A stretch of DNA of 54,487 nucleotides from CBDDBX01 sp965225955 (GCA_965225955.1 CBDDBX010000045.1:1-54487), one strand, 5' to 3'; shown: positions 44,149 through 53,249, numbered from the stretch's first letter. Made by a program: numbers and translations. Notes: generated by a model not told the origin, from the sequence alone.

Positions 44149-44154
44149 TATAAT
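44149..44154 (+). promoter_or_regulatory. Consensus -10 box; leaderless transcript likely
   Basis: TATAAT ends 7 nt before the ATG at 44162, and there is no ribosome-binding site. Transcription would begin at or near the start codon. No good -35 box is seen. Confidence 0.5.
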
Positions 44155-44161
44155 ATCTTTA

Positions 44162-45034
44162 ATGGAGATTCTGGAGAGGTTCAGAGATATTAAAACCTGG
44201 AGAAGTGGTGATGAGAGGGCACCTCATAAACCACTTCTTATTCTGCTTATGCTGGGGAAATTACTAAATGAAAACAGAATTCTTATCTCTTTTGAAGAAA
44301 TTGAAGAGGAGTTTATAAAACTTTTTAAAAATTTTGGCCCTTCAAGAAAAGCTTATCATCCTGAATACCCATTCTGGAGATTGCAGAATGATAATATATG
44401 GCAAATTACAAACAGAGAGAGTATAAGGCTGTCTTCCAGTAGTGATCCATCAAGGAGAGAGTTAATTACCAATAATACAGAAGGTGGTTTTACTAAAGAG
44501 GTTCTGAAGAAGCTTAGTAGTAATCCTTCGCTGATTTATAAATTAGCAGAAGAGATTCTTGATAAGAATTTTCCTGCAACTCTTCATGGTGACATCTTTG
44601 AAGCTGTTGGGCTTGAGAGAAAAAGAGAGTATGTATCTTATGTTAAGGAAAAGAGGGATAGTAGTTTTCGGGAGAGGGTTTTAAGAACTTATGGATACAG
44701 ATGCGCTGCCTGTGGATACGATCTGAAGATAGGAGATCAACTCGTTGGAATTGAAGGGGCTCATATAAAATGGCATAGTGCAGGTGGTCCAGCCAGTGTT
44801 TCAAATGGAATTGCTCTATGCTCTCTACATCACAGTTTGTTTGATGCAGGAGTTTTTACTCTTAAGAAAGATGAATTAGTCAGAATATTGGTTTCTGATC
44901 AACTATCCGGTAGTGAAGTATCACTGAATTCCATAAAGAAGTTGCACAAACAGAGACTACTGATCAATCCTGAATCCCACAATAAACTCTCTCCAGACTT
45001 CATGACCTGGCACAACAAAGAAGTCTTTAAATAA
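44162..45034 (+). CDS. Type IV restriction endonuclease, SBD-HNH (phosphorothioate-DNA type)
   Basis: In this 290-residue protein, the N-terminal ~150 residues match the sulfur-binding domain of ScoMcrA-type enzymes: GDERAPHKPLLILLMLGKL near residue 18 and YHPEYPFWRLQND near 60. The C-terminal part is an HNH nuclease with a CxxC zinc pair (CAACGYD) and the catalytic region EGAHIKWHSAGGPASVSNGIALCSLHH. Such enzymes bind phosphorothioate-modified DNA made by Dnd systems and cut nearby, so they defend against modified foreign DNA. No dnd genes are in the window, as expected for a host that restricts the modification. It sits next to a SIR2 defence gene. Confidence 0.88.
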   Translation: MEILERFRDIKTWRSGDERAPHKPLLILLMLGKLLNENRILISFEEIEEEFIKLFKNFGPSRKAYHPEYPFWRLQNDNIWQITNRESIRLSSSSDPSRRELITNNTEGGFTKEVLKKLSSNPSLIYKLAEEILDKNFPATLHGDIFEAVGLERKREYVSYVKEKRDSSFRERVLRTYGYRCAACGYDLKIGDQLVGIEGAHIKWHSAGGPASVSNGIALCSLHHSLFDAGVFTLKKDELVRILVSDQLSGSEVSLNSIKKLHKQRLLINPESHNKLSPDFMTWHNKEVFK

Positions 45035-45305
45035 GTGTTTCTATCAATCTATATATATAATTATCGAAGTGTTATCATAATCGCATTTTTTCTATAAAAT
45101 TTCTGTGATATTCAAAAAATTGTATTTAATGTTTGACAAGAAAAAATCATTCTGCTAATTTGAAAGATCTGGTTACAAAAGTCAAAATTGGGTGACAGAG
45201 TAACCAAAGGGCAGTTGTAGAGTTATTTTGAGGTTTAAGAAAATATATGACTTTGAATGGCAATACTAAAAGACTGGTTATTTAAAGTAGACAGAAGGTG
45301 AATTA
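45035..45305. other. AT-rich gap with candidate promoter
   Basis: There is no ORF. The AT-rich sequence contains TTGACA at 45133, described separately. Confidence 0.5.
45133..45161 (+). promoter_or_regulatory. Candidate promoter of the SIR2 gene
   Basis: TTGACA (45133-45138), a 17-bp spacer and a weak -10 TAATTT (45156-45161) lie about 145 bp before the ATG. Confidence 0.4.
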
Positions 45306-47783
45306 ATGAATGAATTATTGGAGAGGATTGCGTCAGGTAATGCCGTTTTGTTTGTAGGTGCAGGTTTTTCAATTGGAGCAGATAATTTGTTAGGAGATGT
45401 AGGTATACCATTAGCGTCAGATTTGGCTCATCATATTGGACAATTAGGTGAATTTGATGATGAGAAAGATCTGAAGTTTGCGGCAGATTATTTTCTCTCG
45501 AATTTGTGTTTTTATAAACCTCAGTTGAAGCAAGAGTTGATAGATTTACTGCAGTCAGTATTCACCGTTTCTGTTGTCAAAGAAGAGCATAAAAACATCT
45601 TAAAAGTACCTTGGAAAAGAATATATACTACAAATTATGATGATTTGATAGAAATGTCAGCTAGAGCTATAAAAAAAAAAGTTCTTTCTGTTACAGTAGA
45701 TGATTTACCTAAGGATACTTATCCTAATAAGCTACTTTGTATACATCTGAATGGAAGTATTTCTCGATTAGATGAAGATTCCCTGAATAATAGTTTTAAA
45801 TTGAGTCAATCTTCATATTTATCTTCAGACTCTTTTGTGAACTCTTCATGGAACTATATGTTCAAACAAGATTTAGAATTAAGTTCAGCTATTGTTTTTT
45901 TAGGATATTCCTTATACGATCTTGATGTAGAAAAAATATTATATGAAAACCCTTCTTTTAAAGAGAAAACATATTTCATTCAGCGATCTGAATCCGAAAA
46001 ACAATCTAATGTTAGAGAAGATTATATTTTTAGAAAATATGGGAAGTTAGAGCGAATAGGAGTTAAAGGGTTTGCTAATTTACTTAGAGAAAATATGAGT
46101 AAAATGGTTCGTGTATATGATGAAGACAATCTAAGCTCTTTTACAGAGTTTAGTATTATTGAGACAAATAAAAGTGTTGATATCAGCGACTCTAAGATAG
46201 AATCTTTTCTTCGACATGGAGAGATACAAAATGAACTAATTCAGGAGGGAATGACATCAGATAATGTCCCGCCTTTTCTAATAAGAAGAGCTAAAATTGA
46301 TGAAGCCAAAAATCAAATTAAGAAAAATCAGATTATCTGTATAAATAGTGAGTTAGGAAATGGTAAATCAATATTTTTAAAAGAATTTGCACTAAATCTG
46401 GTAATTGATGGATATAAGGTACTTTATCTATCTGATGAAACCGGCAATTATATTAGAGACCTTGATATTTTAATAGGAAAAGATGAAGAATCAATTTTAT
46501 TTATAGATTCATATTCAAATTATAAAAGCTTTGTTGATTTTTTATCTAATAGACATTTAGGAAAGGTGAAAATTGTTCTTTCTGAGAGGACATCAATTCA
46601 TCATAGCTTCTATCAAGAGAATGAAGCTTTTTCTAGGTTGAAGATCTTCAATATAAATATTGATGTACTTAATGAAGAGGAAATCAATTTTTTGGTTAGT
46701 ATTCTGAATCATACATCTCTATGGGGGGAAAGTGTATCTAAGCATAATTTTAATGAAAAAGGGAAGAAAGATTATTTGAAAAATAGATGCAGAGGGCAAC
46801 TAGCGAATGCTTTAATTGACACTCTTAATTCTCCAAATATCGAAAGAAAAATTAATGATTTGACTCAACCATTATTCCAAGATGAGAAAAAGAAAAAAAT
46901 CGTTTTCATTGTATGCTTACTTGATTTTTTAGATGTTAAACCGATAACATTGGCATTAATATCTAAGTTAGGGCAGGATGATGTGTCATTAGTTGAATTT
47001 GCTTCATCTAATGATATAAGACAGCTTTTCACAGTTGATTTGCATAACAGTTCTATATTGACAAAATCATCAATCTATTCTTTGCATTTACTGAATTCAC
47101 ATTTTTCAAATAAATATGTTGTCGATTCTTGTTTAGATATTTTAGTGTTATTGGAGAAAGATTTCTCAGAAAATCGAAATTCACTCAATTATCATTTGCA
47201 AAAAGTTAGAACTGAATTGTTTCGTTTCAATGTCATTGAAAAAATCTTATCAAACCAATCGAAGATACCAATGTTAGAACGATATTATAAACAAATTAAA
47301 TCAAGGTTAAGATATCATGAAACAAACCCACAATATTGGTTACAATATGGGATGGTTCATATAGCTATAGGAAAATATGAATTAGCAAAACGATATTTAG
47401 ATAATGCATTGAAATTAGCACCTCCTTCTTATAGAATACATAAAATTTTGAATCAAAAAGCTAGATTAAATTTGAATATTGCTTCACAGCCCTCAACCGA
47501 TAAGAATATGGCCATAAATCTATTTAAAGAAGCAGATAAGTGGTTAGCACAAGATAATTCTCCTGTTTATAAATATAAGATTGTTGTAGGTTACTTGGAC
47601 TTTTATGAAGCTAGGGCCAAAAATTTTGATAGGGAAACAAAGAAAATGATTATAAAGGCATGTGAAGTAAAGTTAGCGGAACTTAGAGATGTAGAAATAA
47701 ATGGAATATTCGAGATAAAGGATGACATTGTATTTAGGAAGGCTAGGAAAAATCTTGAAAAGATCATTGATTGTTCTTGTTAA
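45306..47783 (+). CDS. SIR2 / P-loop NTPase / TPR anti-phage-type protein
   Basis: This 825-residue protein has three parts. An N-terminal SIR2 domain carries LFVGAGFSIGAD at 14-25, TTNYDDLIE near 112, the catalytic-His strand IHLNGS near 145 and GYSLYDLDV near 205. A STAND/NACHT-like P-loop module has Walker A LGNGKS near 346-353 and Walker B SILFIDSY near 397. A C-terminal helical region follows with at least one clear TPR (WLQYGMVHIAIGKYELAKRYLDNALKLAP). SIR2-STAND proteins act as single-gene phage sensors that destroy NAD+ upon activation (Avs5-like, DSR-like). The gene is visibly richer in A+T than its neighbours, with many ATT/AAA/TTA codons, suggesting transfer. The target recognised cannot be predicted. 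Confidence 0.85.
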   Translation: MNELLERIASGNAVLFVGAGFSIGADNLLGDVGIPLASDLAHHIGQLGEFDDEKDLKFAADYFLSNLCFYKPQLKQELIDLLQSVFTVSVVKEEHKNILKVPWKRIYTTNYDDLIEMSARAIKKKVLSVTVDDLPKDTYPNKLLCIHLNGSISRLDEDSLNNSFKLSQSSYLSSDSFVNSSWNYMFKQDLELSSAIVFLGYSLYDLDVEKILYENPSFKEKTYFIQRSESEKQSNVREDYIFRKYGKLERIGVKGFANLLRENMSKMVRVYDEDNLSSFTEFSIIETNKSVDISDSKIESFLRHGEIQNELIQEGMTSDNVPPFLIRRAKIDEAKNQIKKNQIICINSELGNGKSIFLKEFALNLVIDGYKVLYLSDETGNYIRDLDILIGKDEESILFIDSYSNYKSFVDFLSNRHLGKVKIVLSERTSIHHSFYQENEAFSRLKIFNINIDVLNEEEINFLVSILNHTSLWGESVSKHNFNEKGKKDYLKNRCRGQLANALIDTLNSPNIERKINDLTQPLFQDEKKKKIVFIVCLLDFLDVKPITLALISKLGQDDVSLVEFASSNDIRQLFTVDLHNSSILTKSSIYSLHLLNSHFSNKYVVDSCLDILVLLEKDFSENRNSLNYHLQKVRTELFRFNVIEKILSNQSKIPMLERYYKQIKSRLRYHETNPQYWLQYGMVHIAIGKYELAKRYLDNALKLAPPSYRIHKILNQKARLNLNIASQPSTDKNMAINLFKEADKWLAQDNSPVYKYKIVVGYLDFYEARAKNFDRETKKMIIKACEVKLAELRDVEINGIFEIKDDIVFRKARKNLEKIIDCSC

Positions 47784-48214
47784 TAATGCCTGAATTGTAT
47801 TTATAGATCAACACTTGCGCTATACATCACTCAATGAATTAATTCTATGCTTAATCAAAATCAAATCTCAATTTATTGTATTAGTTTGATTCAATAATTA
47901 GTGCGTTTATGATAGTTTCCTCTTTGCTTTGAAGAGCAATATTTTTGCCATAGATTAAGCTGCTGAAAACTCAGAAAAAGCATACTGATTTCATGTGAAT
48001 GGCTGTTTGCTTCATATGAAGTTTTGGAGTGAGAGTTAGGTTTTGGGAGTTTTGATTTTGGTATTGGGATTGGTATTTGGGATTTGTGAGAGTTTAAAGA
48101 CAATCTATGTTGTAAATAAGAAATTCATAAGATTCTTTTTAAATAGAGTCAGTTGTAAAGTTGAGATTTGTAACGCTTTACTAATCCGAGGGAAAACCAT
48201 ATAAGTAGTTTGAG

Positions 48215-48241
48215 GGGCCGGGTTTGTTGTGAGCCCGGCCC
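48215..48241. repeat. GC-rich hairpin
   Basis: GGGCCGGG/CCCGGCCC is an 8-bp stem with an 11-nt loop, far from any gene end and unusual in this AT-rich stretch. Confidence 0.6.
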
Positions 48242-48521
48242 TTGGTTACGGTGTATTCAATTGGAGGTAGGGGAGTTGTACTGATTTGATTGATGATTGA
48301 TGTTAATGAGGCCTCCGTAGTTATTTTTGAACTTCCATGTGGTTTGTGTGATTTTTTGTTGATAAAATCGCTTGGGTAGGAGCTTAACATATTAAGCCCG
48401 TTTTTGTGTTTATTAGTGTGTATTGGCGGTTTGTTTTTTGCTGTTAGGTTGTTGATTGAAATAATTAAAAACCTCCCCGTCATCTACACTGATTCGCCAG
48501 GGCTCTTCTGTTTGATGCCAC

Positions 48522-48540
48522 CCCTCCTTTGAAAGGAGGG
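48522..48540. repeat. CCCTCCTTT-AAAGGAGGG palindrome
   Basis: The arms are 9 bp with a single central G. It lies 3' of the permease gene. Similar palindromes are common short dispersed repeats in many bacteria. Confidence 0.6.
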
Positions 48541-48587
48541 ATGCGGTGAGTTTAATTTTAAATTGTGATAGCTGAATTTGTATACTT

Positions 48588-51203
48588 TTACTGCTGTCTG
48601 AGGGCGATGGCGGGATTGGTACGGGAGGTTTTTATTGCCTGTGAGCTTACTGTAATAATGGCAATTGCCAGTGTTACGATTCCTGCCAGTGGGAAGATCC
48701 ACCACTCTATATCAATTCTGTAAGGGAAATTCTGCAGCCACGTTTCCATTGTAAACCAGGCCAGGGGCCAGGCTATTATTGATGCAAAGGTTACAAGGGA
48801 AATCAGTTCTCCTGTAAGAAGTTTCAGTATCGATTTAACAGGGGCTCCCAGCACTTTCCTTATACCCACTTCTCTGGTTCTTCTGGAGTAGGTGAAGGAG
48901 ATTAACCCGAAAAGTCCTATAGCAGTAATTAACAGAGCCAGTGCTGTAAATAGTCTGAAGATTTTTCCAAACTGCTGGTCATTCTTATACTGAGCAGAAA
49001 ATATATCATCCAGAAACCTGTATTCAAAAGGGGCGTCACCAAAGATCTTTTTCCATATGTTCTTTACACTCTCTATTGCCAATGCCGGATCATCCATATC
49101 TATTTTCAGTGAGTAGTAGTTAACACTGTCAAGAGGGTTGTATATTACAGGTTTAATCTGGTGATTAAGAGATTTGTGGTGGTAATCTTTAACAACTCCC
49201 TCCACTGTTACCGACTGGCCTGCAAGGCCTCCAAGGATAATCTGTTTGCCAACTGCTTCGGCAGGTGATCTGAAACCAAGGTTTCTGCATGTAGTCTCAT
49301 TTATTATTACAGATTTGTTGAATTTTGAGTGGTGAGTGAAGTTTTTACCTGCTGCAAGTCCGACTCCATAAAGATTGAAAAAGTGGCTGTCTATATCTAT
49401 ATAGAAGCAGTGTTTTCCATCTTTACTGCTGGTTGATGCTCTTCTTACTCCACTTGAACTGTTGGAATACTCTTTTCCAGGTACTGAAGATGAGAGGGCG
49501 GCGCCTTTTATTACTGGATGTTTTCTGCACTCTTCAGCAAATTTCAGGAACCCACGATGTGCAGGGGTTGGAATAATAAGAGTTCTGTCTATATCTACTC
49601 CCAGATTACTTTTCTCCATAAATGATATCTGATTAAAAACAGTCAATGTGGATATAATGAGAACTATAGAGGCTGCAAACTGAAACAGCACCATTAGTTT
49701 CCTGACACTTATTCCTTTAACCCTGAAGGATCTGTTATCTCTGAAAATTGTTACAGGCTCTACTGAAGAGAGTACAAAAGCTGGGTAGAGGCCAGATAGA
49801 ACTGAACCTGAAAGAAGCAGCAGTATGATGAAGGTTAGATCAGTAACAGATAGTGCTGTTGTAAGAGCTTTTTCTGTAAAGTCAGAGAATAGAGGCAGAA
49901 GAAGGAAAACTGCAACTGATGTAATCAATAGAGCTGCAATGTTGATTACAAGGGATTCGGTCAGAAACTGTCTTATGAGCTCGCTTTTAGTTGAACCAAA
50001 AACCTTTTTGACTCCCGTCTCTTTTGCTCTTATCATCGCTTTTGCTGTAGTCAGGTTGGTGTAGTTGAGCCATGCAATTATAAGAATCACGATTCCAATA
50101 AGGAGAAGAAGATAGACAGTTCTGATGTTGCCGCCCTCTTCGGTACTGTATCTGAGCTTTTCTCCCAGATGGATGTCTGAAAGAGGCTGGAGGAAGAGTT
50201 CTCTTTTAAACTCACTGCCGTCCAGTTTATATTTCTCTATTAATTCCGGGAAAGCTGCTTCAATAATTTTGGGATCTGCCCCGGGTTTTAAGAGAATATA
50301 GGTAGGAAATGCGTTCCATCCCCACAATTTATTCAACACAACATTCTCTCTCTTCTCAACAGGTAGTCTGTAGGAATCAAAAGATACAAGAAGGTTGAAG
50401 CTTATATGTGAATTGGGTGGAGGATCTTCAACTACTCCGGTAACAGTGTATTTTGCTGACCCCGGATTTCTGCTGAAACTAAAGGTTCTGCCAATCGGGT
50501 TGAGATCTCCAAAGTACTTTTTCGCAGTGGATTGGGTCAGTACTGCTGTATGGAGTTTTGCTAACTGTTCTGTACCGGAAGATTGAAGTAGTTTGAAACT
50601 GAAAATCTTCAGAAAAGAGCTGTCTGCATGGTAGACGATGGGTTCGTGAAATGCTTCCTTACTCTTATTGTCTGGATAGGTCGGTACGTCATGGTTTATT
50701 CTTAATCGTGTTGTGTTGACAATCTGAGGGAAAGCCTCTTTGAATACAGGAGCACAGGCTGGAGGGCAGCCGGCACTTTTATCATGGCTGGTAGCATAGA
50801 TCCTGTCGTTTCGCAATCTGTAGATATTGGATCTGTTTTCATGAAAACTGTCGTAACTTAGTTCAAAATTGACGTAGAACATTATGAGTATAAAAGAGAG
50901 CATCCCAAGGACTAAGCCCAGAATGTTTATCAGAGATGAGCTTCTGTTCTTCTTCAGACTTCTGAAAGCTGTTTTAAGATGGTTACCTGTCATCTCAATT
51001 CGCCAGTTAAGGTAGTTTCTGAGAAAACCCGGTGCAGAAGTAATGATCTCCCTCCAGAGTTTGAGAATGGCAGTTGATCTGTTCTCTTTTCTGTAGTCCA
51101 TATACAACTCTTCGAAAGTTGCCATTAAATTGGGAGCATCTTCAGAAGGAACTATTAGTTTAAGTAGTTTCCCTGTTATCAGAGGGAGAGGGGAGTTACT
51201 CAT
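48588..51203 (-). CDS. MacB/FtsX-type ABC permease
   Basis: This 871-residue protein has an N-terminal permease-prefix segment of about 70 residues. Two MacB periplasmic-core/FtsX units follow: the first transmembrane helix at ILGLVLGMLSFILIM, the first FtsX block around GIVILIIAWLNYTNLTTAKA with RAKETGVKKVFGS, and a second block ending with SRRTREVGIRKVLGA. Such large permeases work with a separate ATPase, probably in mechanotransmission or export; no ATPase is encoded next to it here. It overlaps the PadR gene by 4 bp (ATGA) and has GAGGAGG before the ATG, so PadR controls it. Confidence 0.9.
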   Translation of the reverse strand: MSNSPLPLITGKLLKLIVPSEDAPNLMATFEELYMDYRKENRSTAILKLWREIITSAPGFLRNYLNWRIEMTGNHLKTAFRSLKKNRSSSLINILGLVLGMLSFILIMFYVNFELSYDSFHENRSNIYRLRNDRIYATSHDKSAGCPPACAPVFKEAFPQIVNTTRLRINHDVPTYPDNKSKEAFHEPIVYHADSSFLKIFSFKLLQSSGTEQLAKLHTAVLTQSTAKKYFGDLNPIGRTFSFSRNPGSAKYTVTGVVEDPPPNSHISFNLLVSFDSYRLPVEKRENVVLNKLWGWNAFPTYILLKPGADPKIIEAAFPELIEKYKLDGSEFKRELFLQPLSDIHLGEKLRYSTEEGGNIRTVYLLLLIGIVILIIAWLNYTNLTTAKAMIRAKETGVKKVFGSTKSELIRQFLTESLVINIAALLITSVAVFLLLPLFSDFTEKALTTALSVTDLTFIILLLLSGSVLSGLYPAFVLSSVEPVTIFRDNRSFRVKGISVRKLMVLFQFAASIVLIISTLTVFNQISFMEKSNLGVDIDRTLIIPTPAHRGFLKFAEECRKHPVIKGAALSSSVPGKEYSNSSSGVRRASTSSKDGKHCFYIDIDSHFFNLYGVGLAAGKNFTHHSKFNKSVIINETTCRNLGFRSPAEAVGKQIILGGLAGQSVTVEGVVKDYHHKSLNHQIKPVIYNPLDSVNYYSLKIDMDDPALAIESVKNIWKKIFGDAPFEYRFLDDIFSAQYKNDQQFGKIFRLFTALALLITAIGLFGLISFTYSRRTREVGIRKVLGAPVKSILKLLTGELISLVTFASIIAWPLAWFTMETWLQNFPYRIDIEWWIFPLAGIVTLAIAIITVSSQAIKTSRTNPAIALRQQ

Positions 51204-51532
51204 GATTCCTCCTCTTTAAGTTGTGGAGCAGTGAAGTTTTCCCACATAATATCCTGAACTCTTTTCAGATCAGCCAGTGCCTTGTAGCCATTGTTGGTAA
51301 GTTTGTAATACTTAATAGGTTTACCTGATGAACCCGGATCTTTGTCAGGGGTAAGGGAAGAGACCATTTCATTGCTGTCCATTCTGTTGAGAGGTACATA
51401 GATGGTTCCAACAGAGTACTTCTTTCCTGTAAATTCCAGAACTTTGTTTCTTATGGTAATCAGGTAAGCGTTGTCTCCCAGATGGTGGATTGCCAGGAGA
51501 ATCTGTTCTTCGATGCGTGTAAGTTTTTTCAT
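51200..51532 (-). CDS. PadR-family transcriptional regulator
   Basis: This 110-residue protein has a winged helix of the PadR type (LTRIEEQILLAIHHLGDNAY, YSVGTIYVPLNRMDS, YYKLTNNGYKALADL) and a short C-terminal helix. GGAGG precedes the ATG. It is encoded first in a two-gene operon with the MacB/FtsX permease, a pairing common for this PadR subgroup. Two palindromes in its own promoter region indicate autorepression. Confidence 0.9.
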   Translation of the reverse strand: MKKLTRIEEQILLAIHHLGDNAYLITIRNKVLEFTGKKYSVGTIYVPLNRMDSNEMVSSLTPDKDPGSSGKPIKYYKLTNNGYKALADLKRVQDIMWENFTAPQLKEEES

Positions 51533-51543
51533 TTTTCCTCCAT

Positions 51544-51566
51544 GCAGTTTGAAAACTTCAAACTGC
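51544..51566. promoter_or_regulatory. PadR operator 1
   Basis: GCAGTTTGAA-AAC-TTCAAACTGC has perfect 10-bp arms and lies between the -10 box and the PadR ribosome-binding site. Confidence 0.7.
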
Positions 51567-51576
51567 CTTCGATACT

Positions 51577-51606
51577 ATTATACAATAATCACTTTGAAAA
51601 GTTCAA
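51577..51606 (-). promoter_or_regulatory. padR-permease promoter
   Basis: On the minus strand, TTGAAC (51606-51601), an 18-bp spacer and a consensus TATAAT (51582-51577). The -35 box lies inside operator 2. Confidence 0.65.
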
Positions 51607-51608
51607 AC
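51591..51608. promoter_or_regulatory. PadR operator 2
   Basis: TTTGAA-AAG-TTCAAA, the same core as operator 1, covers the -35 box. Confidence 0.65.
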
Positions 51609-51642
51609 TTCTTTTAAAAAATTATATCTGGAGGAAAAGTAG

Positions 51643-51660
51643 AGACGCAATGATGCGTCT
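51643..51660. repeat. REP-like palindrome
   Basis: AGACGCA-ATGA-TGCGTCT, preceded by GTAG and followed by GTAC, upstream of padR. Confidence 0.7.
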
Positions 51661-51753
51661 GTACTACAGATTTTTCAGTAGTAAATGGTGGTGTGATGTG
51701 AAATAGAAAATTTATTAATCAATGTGAATTAATGAAGCACATTGCAGTTGTAG

Positions 51754-51774
51754 AGGCGCATCATTGCGTCTTTT
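51754..51774. repeat. REP-like palindrome
   Basis: AGGCGCA-TCAT-TGCGTCT followed by TTT. The gap 51533-51968 otherwise holds only the padR control region and AT-rich sequence. Confidence 0.65.
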
Positions 51775-51968
51775 AAAAATTCACATAGATTCCTGTGAGG
51801 AGTCTCTTTTTTTAAGATATTTTAACGTATCCATTTTTTTGTACATTCTGGTGTTGAATGTTTCAGGCGACTGTTTTATCATTGATTTATCTTTATGTGT
51901 TAATTTTTTTTATTAATCTTAAAGTGAAGAGAATAGTATACTTTTGGTTGCGCAATTGGGAGGGCATA

Positions 51969-53249
51969 ATGAAAGGTTTAAGAACTCTGTTCATATCTAT
52001 TACTATTTTTATAATTTTTTGGGGCTGCCTCGTTGCAGAAGATAAAAAGGGGAAAAATATTCAATCTGTTACTCTGGACTTTGATTCCGGGGAAGTTAAT
52101 CCATATTCTGTTATAGGACTGACTCAGGGGCAAAAGCTTATCGTTTATATAAAGAATCTTAAAAAAAGTGCTGCATACTCCATAAATGTAGCTGGTGTCA
52201 AATCAGATAAACCTCAGGAATCGGCTCAGAACAGAGCTGATGATGCAGGGAAGGTTACAAAAGAGTGCACGATTATTCATGATAAGAGATATGTCTCATA
52301 CAGAATAGAAGTAACTGAGTTTAAAGATGGAACTAAAACTGATGAAAGGAACTGGGATCTGCCGGTTGAAACTCTGAAATGGCAGATAGCTTTCTCAAGT
52401 GCTTTTGTGGCAAATACCCTTACTGATCCGGTTTTCTATCTGGAACCCGGAGTTAATCCCGATGCACCAGGTGCAGATAAAAATGGGTTCTATGTAAAAG
52501 AGAACTCCGGTGCAAAAGATAAGATAAAACTAGGACTTGCAGCAATGGTTCATCTATACCACTCAAAAAAGTTTGGTAATGACACATGGAAGTGGGCTCC
52601 TGTAACCTTTGGTCTCGGTTTTGGTGAAGGTACTAAAATGAGATACTATCTGGGAACAAGTTTAAAGATGGGAGATGCATTCTTCCTGACAACAGGAGTT
52701 GTTGCGGGACAGATTAACAGATTGCCTGCTCAGATAAAGCTTGCTACTGGTGAGAACTTTACAAGAGAGAGCAATATTCTTGAAAATCTTCACACTAAAA
52801 CAAAAGTAGGATACTTTCTGAGTCTCTCTTATGCTTTTGGTGGAGCTAAGGCTAAACAGATTCTTATGAAGCCCTTCTCAAACGGAGCAGAGGCAGCCCG
52901 AACTATTATGCCAGCAGGAAATACGGGCAATAGTCGTGGAGCTGGTGGAGAGACTGAACCGCCGGAAATAACAGATGTGGAGATGAAGAATCCGGGGCAG
53001 CTGAATGTTATAGGTAAAAACCTTGGGCGTACCAGTAGTAGTAATGGTACTGTTGAATATATGCTGAATGGGGAAAAGAAGAGTGCAGAATATAGTACAA
53101 CAGGTAAAGATATCGTTGTAGAAGATGTAACAACTGAACGGATTATTCTGATGTTACCTCCTTCATTTAAATATACAAAAATAACCGGAGTCTCAACTGA
53201 AGCTATTCCTCTGTTTAAGTGTGATATTCCTAATCCCGCAGGTAAATAA
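51969..53249 (+). CDS. Lipoprotein of unknown function, partner of the metacaspase
   Basis: The start is the ATG at 51969, with GGGAGG 5 nt upstream; the open frame before it is not conserved-looking. The 426-residue protein has a lipoprotein-type signal (ISITIFIIFWGC), a beta-rich N-terminal domain to about 130, and a middle part with strand patterns (LGLAAMVHLY, GVVAGQINRLP, YFLSLSYAFGG) that could be a small barrel. A C-terminal IPT/TIG-like segment follows (PPEITDVEMKNPGQLNVIGKNLG). I do not recognise the family. Its stop shares a base with the metacaspase start (TAATG), so both are made together, and it may be the target or anchor. Confidence 0.7.
   Translation: MKGLRTLFISITIFIIFWGCLVAEDKKGKNIQSVTLDFDSGEVNPYSVIGLTQGQKLIVYIKNLKKSAAYSINVAGVKSDKPQESAQNRADDAGKVTKECTIIHDKRYVSYRIEVTEFKDGTKTDERNWDLPVETLKWQIAFSSAFVANTLTDPVFYLEPGVNPDAPGADKNGFYVKENSGAKDKIKLGLAAMVHLYHSKKFGNDTWKWAPVTFGLGFGEGTKMRYYLGTSLKMGDAFFLTTGVVAGQINRLPAQIKLATGENFTRESNILENLHTKTKVGYFLSLSYAFGGAKAKQILMKPFSNGAEAARTIMPAGNTGNSRGAGGETEPPEITDVEMKNPGQLNVIGKNLGRTSSSNGTVEYMLNGEKKSAEYSTTGKDIVVEDVTTERIILMLPPSFKYTKITGVSTEAIPLFKCDIPNPAGK

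Larger units (their letters stand above)
47784..48587. other. 800-bp gene-free stretch with biased, repetitive sequence
   Basis: Apart from short ORFs that look spurious, the stretch holds a G/T-rich simple-sequence part (about 48020-48090, TTTTGG/ATTGGG words), the palindrome CTTCATATGAAG near 48011, a GC-rich hairpin at 48215 and a CCCTCC palindrome at 48522. It lies between the AT-rich defence gene and the permease operon and probably contains decayed mobile DNA. Confidence 0.5.

Noticed and set aside
48020..48090. G-quadruplex in the G/T-rich stretch
   Set aside because: Only about three GGG runs with uneven loops are present; a fourth run is GG, so the case is weak.
47891..48103. Minus-strand ORF with Pro/Ser/Lys-rich product
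   Set aside because: It reads through the G/T-rich simple sequence; low complexity, no ribosome-binding site, no domain pattern.
48181..48483. Minus-strand ORF of 100 codons between the SIR2 gene and the permease
   Set aside because: Composition looks non-coding, it covers a GC hairpin, and there is no start signal.
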